Shown piece after piece: positions 25,901 to 31,477 of a stretch of 64,000 nt of DNA (positions are counted from its first letter, which is position 1; each line of letters begins with the position of its first letter). Made by a program: the position numbers and the translations under genes. Origin of the DNA: an uncultured Paracoccaceae bacterium (lineage in GTDB: Bacteria > Pseudomonadota > Alphaproteobacteria > Rhodobacterales > Rhodobacteraceae); assembly GCA_937927675.1 (NCBI GenBank), contig CALBSG010000005.1, positions 22,356 to 86,355 on the forward strand, in the 5' to 3' direction. The notes beneath the pieces are model-generated. The model saw nothing but the letters and a program-made list of their open reading frames with translations. It was not told the origin of the DNA and made no database searches.

Positions 25901-27058
25901 CAGTTGCACGAGGCACAGAAGATTGAAACCATCGGCCAGCTGACAGGTGGTGTGGCGCATGATTTCAACAACCTACTGGCCGCGATTCTGTCCAATCTTC
26001 GGGCGGCGCAGACCCGCACGACCGACCCGCGGCTGGCCCGTCTGGTTGCTGGCGCGATGGAGGCCGCAGAACGCGGCGCCCTGCTGACAGGTCGGCTCTT
26101 GGCGTTTGCCCGGCGGCAAGAACTGTCCTCCACCGTGATTGACCTTGCCGCCATGATTGCGGGGCTGCACGACCTTTTGGAAGGATCTCTTGGGCCGCAG
26201 ATCACACTCTGCGATCAATTACCGGCCGATCTGCCACCGATCCGTGGCGATCTGAACCAGTTGGAACTTGCGCTTTTGAACCTTGCGGTGAACGCCCGCG
26301 ACGCGATGCCCCAAGGTGGCACGCTGACGATCACGGCCCGCGCTGTCTCCATCTCGGCCAATGCAGCGCCCCTTTCGGACGCTGGCGATCTTCGGTTGGC
26401 ACCCGGCGCCTATGTGGTTCTGGCGGTCACCGATACCGGCAGCGGCATGGATGAAACCACCCGTCGCCGCGCCACGGAACCCTTCTTCACCACCAAGGGG
26501 GTCGGCAAGGGCACCGGTCTTGGTTTATCGATGGTTTACGGGCTTGCCGTGCAATTGGGCGGCACAATGCTGCTGGAAAGCTTGCCGGGCCAAGGCACAA
26601 CTGTTGCGCTTTGGTTGCCCGTGAATACCGAAGGCACGCAGGCCCCCGGCCCGGCACCATCCGGCACCCAGACAGAAAATGACCAGCCTGCCGCCAGCCG
26701 GTTGTGCATCATGGTGGTCGACGATGATCCGCTGGTCGCGATGGGCACAAGTGCCATGCTGGAAGACTTGGGCCACCAGGTCGTCGAGGTGAACTCAGCG
26801 GCGGCTGCGTTGGATTTTCTGGCGAGCGCAGATCAGGTTGATCTGGTGCTGACCGACCATGCCATGCCCGGCATGACCGGCACCCAACTTGCCGCCGAGA
26901 TGCGGGCTCGGGGCTGGCAGATCCCGGTCGCCCTTGCCACCGGCTATGCGGAGTTGCCGCAAAGCGAAGACGATGTGCTGCCCCGGCTGGCCAAGCCCTT
27001 TGGCCATCAGGATCTGGTGCAGCTGATCCAGCGGCTCTGCGGTGCCAGTCGGGGCTGA
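22934..27058 (+). CDS. Hybrid sensor histidine kinase, multi-PAS/GAF, with receiver
   Basis: A 1374-residue cytoplasmic hybrid kinase without membrane segments. In order: PAS-like domains (about residues 15-140, 155-275, 285-400), a GAF domain (about 405-570), three more PAS domains (about 578-700, 710-850, 870-990), HisKA with the phospho-His in GQLTGGVAHDFNNLLAA (about 1007), HATPase with NLAVNARDAM, DTGSGM and GKGTGLGLSMVYG (to about 1225), and a receiver (about 1252-1370) with acceptor Asp in LTDHAMPG and a Lys in LAKPF. The start is uncertain: TTG at 22934 or ATG at 22949/22952, none with a strong Shine-Dalgarno. The HHDFN-type kinase next to an EcfG paralogue suggests an input to the GSR; the signal is unknown. 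Confidence 0.92.
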   Translation: MDSNAMMDEPGLGRADTPVRLLQERLYRAGQAAQMFLWEHDMRTGRQTWDGAAAAVIGCAEVDLPDSAAAALFFVDPADHGRLTALFAAAMAKHLSSFAAEFRGIDGRIFHSEARIEYDDTGTAIRTTGVTRDITAEAEARRRLAESEARAHQQADELRTIYEAAPIGLCVLDRDLRILRVNEAMLHMHGRTADDFVGLGLADAMPEIAHAAGDRIGRVLQGESLRGQIIALSLPDDTIGAAVPATVRVNWVPLHDAAGCVQGAVLTTENLTLERSAEQALANREALLAAVGDSSPEIIYAKNTEGRMLYANAATLAMVGLPLDQVLGRTSYELMPNSGGKTRLMSDMKVMATGRTTRRDESVTTIDGRHMVLHTIRAPLRDAQGKLIGLVGLSSDVTAQRAAEARQVFLLQLADQLRSDRRAAWVTVRALGRFFGVTRAGFASHSADHSGEPTLSDAFFEEWSDGIARSLTPTQGLTNLGDWIRGELAQGRIIEIADVLHDNRIKTPAAFLEHGTRAALIVPLLRDGVVVATLYLADAQPRDWQAADIALVRDVAERSWAAVERERSERALRQAEARHRTVLEASAAVVWSTDTAGGFATPQPSWAAYTGQNWPDHAGQGWTRMIHPDDLPRLMDDWQAALVKGGGHYQSGGRIWHGPSGRWRHFVVRGAPLVSPLDGKVQEWIGAVTDIDDQRRAEDDLRLSETRLRLAKEAAGLGIFELDLGSGELSWDAASLAILRDSGKGPPTLNSFLQRIHPNDRAALRSGLEGALNAPAEGRMSIEIRIDSGMNLRPIWLSVMAQVSPWPAPERGQTSGPDQPRQPNSPQRRDIRRLVGSLRDITARKHKEIALQSLNRRLADRMEQAAAERDRLWSVTDDFLATTDSAGVLHEVSDSWARMLGRAPGQLIGRPYAAIFHPDDLPRIEAAQHELFKHGGSAFVEARIQAADGEWRPVNWRLTSEPDVDRLYAVGRDMTADHAQARALSEAQAQLHEAQKIETIGQLTGGVAHDFNNLLAAILSNLRAAQTRTTDPRLARLVAGAMEAAERGALLTGRLLAFARRQELSSTVIDLAAMIAGLHDLLEGSLGPQITLCDQLPADLPPIRGDLNQLELALLNLAVNARDAMPQGGTLTITARAVSISANAAPLSDAGDLRLAPGAYVVLAVTDTGSGMDETTRRRATEPFFTTKGVGKGTGLGLSMVYGLAVQLGGTMLLESLPGQGTTVALWLPVNTEGTQAPGPAPSGTQTENDQPAASRLCIMVVDDDPLVAMGTSAMLEDLGHQVVEVNSAAAALDFLASADQVDLVLTDHAMPGMTGTQLAAEMRARGWQIPVALATGYAELPQSEDDVLPRLAKPFGHQDLVQLIQRLCGASRG

Positions 27059-27104
27059 GCCTGCAGCACTCTGCACACCTCCGCGGCGGCGTGCCCGGCT
27101 GAAG

Positions 27105-27130
27105 GGAACCCGACCGTGCATCCGGGCGTT
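27105..27130 (+). promoter_or_regulatory. Sigma-EcfG-type promoter of the three-gene stress operon
   Basis: GGAAC (27105-27109) - 17 bp - CGTT (27127-27130), 40 bp upstream of the ATG at 27170. Confidence 0.75.
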
Positions 27131-27169
27131 TCCTGATGGCTGACCATAGCACAACAGCAGGAGTGCAGC

Positions 27170-27649
27170 ATGACCAACACACCATTGAAAACCAAAATCG
27201 CCGAAACGGCAGAGTTGGCGGCCGGGAAGGCGCGTGAGGGTCTGGGCGCGGCGGCCGACAGGACAAAAGATGCCGCAAAAACCATCAAGCAAGAGGCCTC
27301 TGCGCGGGTCACCAACACTGCAGAGGCGCTGCGCGAAGCAACCTCGGCGCGCGTCGACGACGCCCGCGAGACCTTGGTGACCACCGGCGAACGTCTGGCG
27401 CGCAGTTTGCAAGACAGCGCCGAAGATCTGGATGGTCTGCAATCGCGGGTGCTATCGGGTTTGGCAGATGGCGTCACAGGCGCAACGGATCGCCTGCGAC
27501 GCCACAGCCCCGGCGATCTCTTGTCGCGGACCCGCCGCCTTGCGCGCGACAATCCTGGTCTCTTTGCGGCAGGCGCGGCTTTGGCCGGATTTGCCTTGGC
27601 CCGGTTCCTGCGATCATCAGCTGAAGGCAAGGGTGGACCCTCGCCATGA
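27170..27649 (+). CDS. LEA/DUF883-like Ala-rich amphipathic protein
   Basis: A 159-residue protein with a long Ala/Lys/Glu/Arg-rich amphipathic region (about residues 8-105; repeats such as AADRTKDAAKTIKQEA and NTAEALREATSARVDDARETL) resembling LEA-type stress proteins, followed by a short hydrophobic segment (about 128-148, GLFAAGAALAGFALARFL) that could anchor it in the inner membrane, as in DUF883/ElaB-like proteins. No catalytic motif. It is first in a three-gene unit behind a sigma-EcfG-type promoter; its stop overlaps the next start (ATGA). Function is inferred only as envelope protection under stress. Confidence 0.75.
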   Translation: MTNTPLKTKIAETAELAAGKAREGLGAAADRTKDAAKTIKQEASARVTNTAEALREATSARVDDARETLVTTGERLARSLQDSAEDLDGLQSRVLSGLADGVTGATDRLRRHSPGDLLSRTRRLARDNPGLFAAGAALAGFALARFLRSSAEGKGGPSP

Positions 27650-28062
27650 CAACGGCCGACCACCATGATCGCCCCGACACCCTCACCGAGATTCTGGGCG
27701 AGGTGATGGCCGGGATAATGCGCTTGATCCGAGGAGAAGTTGCTTTGGCACAGGCCGAGGCGGCGGCAAGTGCCCATAAGGCGGCCTCTGCGCTGGTGCT
27801 GTTGGGCGTTGCGGCGATCTTTATCATGGCCGGGATCACCTGCCTTGCCGCTGGGGCGGTGTTGGGGCTGGTCACCGCCGGGCTGGCCCCGGTCTGGGCG
27901 ACCTTGCTGGTCGGCGCGCTGCTTGCGCTTTTGGGTTGCGGCTATGGCCAGCATGCCCGCCGCTTGCTTTTGGATGCGACACGGGGCGCCCGCCGCCCGG
28001 CACGCAACCTTCAGCAAGATCTGGAAACCTTGCAAACCAGGGGGAAATCCGATGGCCTATGA
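27646..28062 (+). CDS. Phage holin superfamily / DUF1469-type membrane protein
   Basis: A 138-residue protein of the Phage_holin_3_6 (PF07332) type. It has an N-terminal amphipathic segment (IMRLIRGEVALAQAEA, typical of the family) and two transmembrane helices (about residues 48-75 and 80-103), then a basic tail. Despite the name these chromosomal proteins are not lysis factors; they occur widely with DUF3618 partners. It is translationally coupled to both neighbours (4-bp overlap upstream, 11-bp overlap downstream), so the three products probably act together at the inner membrane during general stress. Confidence 0.85.
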   Translation: MTTADHHDRPDTLTEILGEVMAGIMRLIRGEVALAQAEAAASAHKAASALVLLGVAAIFIMAGITCLAAGAVLGLVTAGLAPVWATLLVGALLALLGCGYGQHARRLLLDATRGARRPARNLQQDLETLQTRGKSDGL

Positions 28063-28933
28063 CACGGACGACATTGAACGCGAATTGCAAGCAGAGCGCG
28101 CGCGCCTTGGCGATAACCTTGGGAAGCTGAGGGATCGCTTGACCGCCAACGCGCTGCTGGAGGAGCTGAGCTGTACCTTGCGTGCGCACCTTGGCCCTCT
28201 GGCGCGGGGCGCCGACCAAGCGATCCGCGACAATCCCTTTGCGGCCGCGTTGACGGCTGCGGGACTGGCCTGGCTGGTCTTTGGCCGCACGCCCCGCCCC
28301 ATCGTGCGAAGCGGCGAGATTTTGGCGGGGACAAAATACGAAGCCCTATCGCGCTGGGAAGACGAGGGTGGCCCGGTTGCGCCCTTGAAAGACCCCGATC
28401 TGAATTGGATCAGCGAAACCGACAGTCTGCGCGCCAAGGCAAGCGCGGCGCTTCGCCGTCTCGATCGCAATGTTCGGGGCAAATCGACCACGGCCGCAGA
28501 TGCACAGGCCCAGCGGGACCGCATCCTGAAAGAGCTTGCCCGCGACGCGAATACCGCATTTCGGCAGGGGCTGGAAACCTTGCCGCCCGAGGCCCAGACC
28601 CGCATCGCAACCGCCCGCGAGACGGCTTATCTTGCAGGGCAAAGCTTGGGGCGCAGGGCGGTTGCCACCGTTGAAGAAAGCCCCCTTTTGACGGGCTGTC
28701 TGGCACTGGGTCTGGGGGCCGCGCTGGCATCTGTCTTGCCGCAAAGTCAGATCGAGAACCGGGTTTTGGGGGCAGAGCGGGACCGATTGATGAAACAGGC
28801 CGATGATCTGCTGCGCAGCGAAAAGGCCCGTGCGGCCGACGTTCTCAGCGGTCTGGCCAATGCCATGCGCGAGGATTTTTCCGAAGCAACCACAACTCTG
28901 ACCAAGGGCAATACCCAAGGTCGCACCGGTTAG
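28052..28933 (+). CDS. DUF3618-containing membrane-associated protein
   Basis: A 293-residue protein with the DUF3618 signature at the N-terminus (DDIERELQAERARLGDNLGKLRDRLT) and a short hydrophobic segment with N-P-F-A-A-A-L-T-A-A-G-L-A-W-L (about residues 65-85). A long charged helical middle follows, then a second hydrophobic segment (about 210-228, LTGCLALGLGAALASVLP) and a charged C-terminal helix. Function is unknown; the family pairs with DUF1469/holin-like proteins, as here. The ATG lies 11 bp inside the preceding gene after a GGGGGAAA motif. It ends the GSR-type operon; a putative small RNA unit begins 30 bp downstream. Confidence 0.82.
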   Translation: MAYDTDDIERELQAERARLGDNLGKLRDRLTANALLEELSCTLRAHLGPLARGADQAIRDNPFAAALTAAGLAWLVFGRTPRPIVRSGEILAGTKYEALSRWEDEGGPVAPLKDPDLNWISETDSLRAKASAALRRLDRNVRGKSTTAADAQAQRDRILKELARDANTAFRQGLETLPPEAQTRIATARETAYLAGQSLGRRAVATVEESPLLTGCLALGLGAALASVLPQSQIENRVLGAERDRLMKQADDLLRSEKARAADVLSGLANAMREDFSEATTTLTKGNTQGRTG

Positions 28934-28962
28934 GCGGGTCGCAAAAAAGTTCCTCCAAGGTG

Positions 28963-28987
28963 GGAACCCATCTGTGGTCTGAAGGTT
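28963..28987 (+). promoter_or_regulatory. Sigma-EcfG-type promoter of putative small RNA
   Basis: GGAAC (28963-28967) - 16 bp - GGTT (28984-28987). No convincing ORF follows on the + strand before the terminator at 29060-29103. Confidence 0.65.
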
Positions 28988-28993
28988 TCTCCG

Positions 28994-29103
28994 GCAGACG
29001 GTTGCAAGAAAGTCCCTGTCCTGCCGTCTGCAAAGGGTGCTTCCCTTCCCCCTTGCTCTGGCGCCGACAGTCTACCCTGGGGGTCGATGTCGGCGCCTTT
29101 TTT
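28994..29103 (+). ncRNA. Putative GSR-dependent small RNA
   Basis: Between a sigma-EcfG-type promoter and a strong terminator lies a stretch of about 110 bases without a credible ORF. It can fold into a 5' hairpin (GCAGACGG at 28994-29001 with CCGTCTGC at 29024-29031), a single-stranded pyrimidine-rich stretch (CTTCCCTTCCCCCTTGC, near 29040-29055) complementary to Shine-Dalgarno sequences, and the terminator hairpin. This layout matches trans-acting small RNAs with C-rich seed regions; Caulobacter GsrN is a known sigma-T-dependent example. The exact 5' end is estimated. A 3' UTR of the upstream operon is the alternative. Confidence 0.5.
29060..29103 (+). terminator. Strong rho-independent terminator
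   Basis: A 10-bp stem (GGCGCCGACA at 29060-29069, TGTCGGCGCC at 29088-29097) followed by six T residues. It ends the putative small RNA and/or read-through from the DUF3618 operon. Confidence 0.9.
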
Positions 29104-29152
29104 ATGCTCGCACACAGACGGCGTGGCGCCGGCCAGCGACGGGCGCCCAGCG

Positions 29153-29641
29153 CTATTCCAGCTTGCTGACAATCGCTTGGGCAAAGGCTGCAATCATCGC
29201 ATCATAGTAGACGCGGGTATCGGCTGGCAGGGTTTCCAGACTGACATCTGATGAGATCATCGGCTTGGCCTGATTGACGTCCACCAACAATTGATAAAAG
29301 CGGTTTTGCGATTTGTCGTCGTCGTTGCGCATGGTCACATCGCCGATGATCCGGGTGTCGGCCAGACCGATTGCATCGGTAAAGCCGTTCGACAATTCAA
29401 CCTCGGCAATGTCGATACTGATGTCGACGCCCTTTGTGGCAATCCTGTCGCCCAGCCGCGATGCAATCGCGCCCTCCAAGTCTTCATCCAGACGTGCCCA
29501 ATAGGTGGCGGCGGTCGGGTTGGCGACAGCGGCAAGGTCGGTTGTCACATCAACCGATTTCACAGTCCAAGGGTCGGCCGCAAAGGCCATCGGAACCACA
29601 GCGAGGTTCACCGTGACAGCAAAGATCATGGAACGCAGCAT
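29153..29641 (-). CDS. Secreted hypothetical protein, GSR-controlled
   Basis: A 162-residue periplasmic protein with a signal peptide (residues 1-21, ending AFA). The mature part begins DPWTVKSVDV and has alternating strands such as GVDISIDIAEVELSNGF and LADTRIIGDVTM. No family was recognised, and no metal- or nucleotide-binding motif is visible. An AGGAGAG motif lies nine bases before the ATG; an in-frame ATG 12 bases later is an alternative. A perfect sigma-EcfG-type promoter 48 bp upstream puts it in the stress regulon, and its location between the small RNA and phyR fits. Confidence 0.78.
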   Translation of the reverse strand: MLRSMIFAVTVNLAVVPMAFAADPWTVKSVDVTTDLAAVANPTAATYWARLDEDLEGAIASRLGDRIATKGVDISIDIAEVELSNGFTDAIGLADTRIIGDVTMRNDDDKSQNRFYQLLVDVNQAKPMISSDVSLETLPADTRVYYDAMIAAFAQAIVSKLE

Positions 29642-29688
29642 AAGAAGCTCTCCTGTGTCATCGGGGGCCTCTGCCCCCTCGACAGGTT

Positions 29689-29713
29689 AACGCCGCTTGA
29701 GCGCAAGGGTTCC
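29689..29713 (-). promoter_or_regulatory. Sigma-EcfG-type promoter, minus strand
   Basis: GGAAC (29713-29709) - 16 bp - CGTT (29692-29689), perfect consensus, 48 bp upstream of the secreted-protein gene at 29153-29641. Confidence 0.8.
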
Positions 29714-29731
29714 CCTTTGTACCCCGCGAGA

Positions 29732-30583
29732 TCAGGCGGTCAGCGTCTCGGTGCTGGCAAAGAACATCGCCTGTGACACGGCAGAATAGATCTGCTCTTC
29801 GGTAAAAGGCTTGGTGATAAGAAACGTCGGTTCCGGGCGCGTGCCGGTCAACAGTCGTTCAGGGAACGCGGTGATAAAGATCACCGGCAGCGCATTGAAT
29901 TGCGACAGGATGTCATTGACAGCATCAATCCCCGAGGAGCGGTCCGCAAGCTGAATATCGGCGAGGATGAGATCGGGGCGATCGCGAAGCGCCAGACTGA
30001 CGGCTTCGCTGCGGGTGGCGGCAATGCCGGTCACTGCATGGCCCATTTCCTGCACGATGGTCGACAGGTTCATCGCAATGATGGCTTCGTCCTCGATGAC
30101 AAGCACCTTGCCCGCAACCGAGGCCTCCATTTCCTGCAAGGCGACCTGAATCAAATGGGCGACGTCCTTGGTTCCAATCTGCATGATCGCCGCGATTTCT
30201 GGCTGCGCAAACCCCTCGATCACATTCAAGAGCAAGGCTTCGCGTGTGTTCGGGGTCAGCATCGCCATATGGGCCTGCGCTCTGGCCGACAGCGGGGTGT
30301 CGGCATCGCCCACGGGCGCACCGGCACTGGCCCAGACCAGATGAAAAGCATGAAACAACCCGACCTTGGGATCATCACCGGCACGCAGCACAGACGGATC
30401 TTCCAGAACGGCTTCAAGCGTGGCGGCGGCAAAGGAATCACCGCTGGTCTGACTGCCGGTCAAGGCACGGGCATAGCGGCGCAGATAGGGAAGATGGCCT
30501 GCGACAAGGCTGGCCAGATCAAGCCGCGGGCGCGTCGGCATCCCCTGCGCAGCCGATGACCCGGTTTGCGGCGCTGACGTCAT
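29732..30583 (-). CDS. phyR: PhyR, anti-anti-sigma response regulator of the general stress response
   Basis: A 283-residue protein with an N-terminal EcfG-like sigma domain (about residues 20-150) and a C-terminal receiver (about 158-275). When the receiver is phosphorylated, the sigma-like part sequesters NepR and frees EcfG. The receiver shows acidic EDE (KVLVIEDEAII), the acceptor Asp in ILADIQLAD, the family-specific FITAFPE motif and KPF. The ATG at 30583 follows GGGAGAA; the frame running upstream to 30622 would enter the promoter. It is divergent from nepR-ecfG across a shared symmetrical promoter. Confidence 0.96.
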   Translation of the reverse strand: MTSAPQTGSSAAQGMPTRPRLDLASLVAGHLPYLRRYARALTGSQTSGDSFAAATLEAVLEDPSVLRAGDDPKVGLFHAFHLVWASAGAPVGDADTPLSARAQAHMAMLTPNTREALLLNVIEGFAQPEIAAIMQIGTKDVAHLIQVALQEMEASVAGKVLVIEDEAIIAMNLSTIVQEMGHAVTGIAATRSEAVSLALRDRPDLILADIQLADRSSGIDAVNDILSQFNALPVIFITAFPERLLTGTRPEPTFLITKPFTEEQIYSAVSQAMFFASTETLTA

Positions 30584-30610
30584 GATTTTCTCCCTTGGCG
30601 AACTTTTCTG

Positions 30611-30643
30611 GGAACCAAACACTGGGAAGATGAGTTTGGTTCC
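30611..30643. promoter_or_regulatory. Overlapping divergent sigma-EcfG promoters inside a perfect inverted repeat
   Basis: The 11-bp arms GGGAACCAAAC and GTTTGGTTCCC are separated by 13 bp. Read on +, GGAAC (30611-30615) - 17 bp - AGTT (30633-30636) points to nepR; read on -, GGAAC (30643-30639) - 17 bp - TGTT (30621-30618) points to phyR. Each arm thus supplies the -35 of one promoter and the -10 of the other. Confidence 0.82.
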
Positions 30644-30668
30644 CTATAGTTAGAAAGATGCGTGAAAA

Positions 30669-30866
30669 ATGATGGACACTGACATGTCTGACAAAGCGCC
30701 CAGATCCAGAATCAAGGATCAGATCGACGCGAACCTGAAGCGCATCTATGACGATATCACGAAAGAAGAAGTGCCGGAACGGTTCCGGCTTTTGCTGGAC
30801 CAACTGCGCACAAAATCGCTGGAGGAACCTGCCCCGCCGCCCCACAGGACTGGGGATGAGCCATGA
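30669..30866 (+). CDS. nepR: NepR anti-sigma factor
   Basis: A 65-residue anti-sigma factor that binds EcfG and, under stress, PhyR-P. The conserved core is intact: QIDANLKRIYDDIT and EEVPERFRLLLDQLR (about residues 18-50), the two helices that clamp sigma regions 2 and 4, with short flexible ends. Alternative start codons at 30672 and 30684 are possible. Its stop overlaps the ecfG start (ATGA at 30863-30866), the usual nepR-ecfG arrangement, so anti-sigma and sigma are made in a coupled ratio. Confidence 0.95.
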   Translation: MMDTDMSDKAPRSRIKDQIDANLKRIYDDITKEEVPERFRLLLDQLRTKSLEEPAPPPHRTGDEP

Positions 30867-31477
30867 CAAGGCAGCGGAACGACGCCGTATGTGACCCCGC
30901 TGCCGCGGCAGCCGACAAACCGGTGGAAGATTTCCGCGATCATCTGGTTGACCATCTTGGGCCGCTGCGGGCCTTTGCGCTCAGCCTGACACGCAGCAGG
31001 CCGGCCGCCGATGATCTGGTGCAGGATACCATCGTAAAAGCGTGGACCAATGCCGAGAAATTTGCGCCGGGCAGCAACCTTCAGGCTTGGCTTTTCACCA
31101 TCCTGCGGAACACTTATTTCTCGACGATCCGCAAGCGCCGCCGCGAAGTGAGCGATCCCGATGGCAGCTATGCCCTGCGCCTTTCCGTCAAACCCGATCA
31201 TGATGGTCGTCTGGCCTACAGTGATTTTGAACGTGCCTTTGCCAAGCTTTCGGACGAACATCGCGAAGTGTTGATGCTGGTCGGTGCCTCCGGTTTTTCC
31301 TGTGAAGAGGCTGCCGAGATGATGGGCGTCGCCGTGGGCACCGTGAAAAGCCGGGCAAGCCGAGCCCGGTCGCGGCTGGCAAGATTGATGGGGCTGGCAG
31401 AGGGCGAAAGCGTGCTGACCGATGCGGATCAAACCACGATGGCGGTGACAGGACGACCCGGGGCGCATGCGGCATGA
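30863..31477 (+). CDS. ecfG: EcfG, general stress response sigma factor
   Basis: A 204-residue ECF15-group sigma factor controlling the alphaproteobacterial general stress response. Region 2 (about residues 25-95: LGPLRAFALSLTRSRPAADDLVQDTIVKAW) and region 4 (about 125-175: LSDEHREVLMLVGASGFSCEEAAEMMGVAVGTVKSRASRARSRL) are clear. It sits between nepR and a HisKA_2 kinase with 4-bp overlaps on both sides, and its own operon carries a matching GGAAC/GTT promoter, indicating positive autoregulation. The ten similar promoters in this window are its likely targets. Confidence 0.95.
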   Translation: MTRQRNDAVCDPAAAAADKPVEDFRDHLVDHLGPLRAFALSLTRSRPAADDLVQDTIVKAWTNAEKFAPGSNLQAWLFTILRNTYFSTIRKRRREVSDPDGSYALRLSVKPDHDGRLAYSDFERAFAKLSDEHREVLMLVGASGFSCEEAAEMMGVAVGTVKSRASRARSRLARLMGLAEGESVLTDADQTTMAVTGRPGAHAA

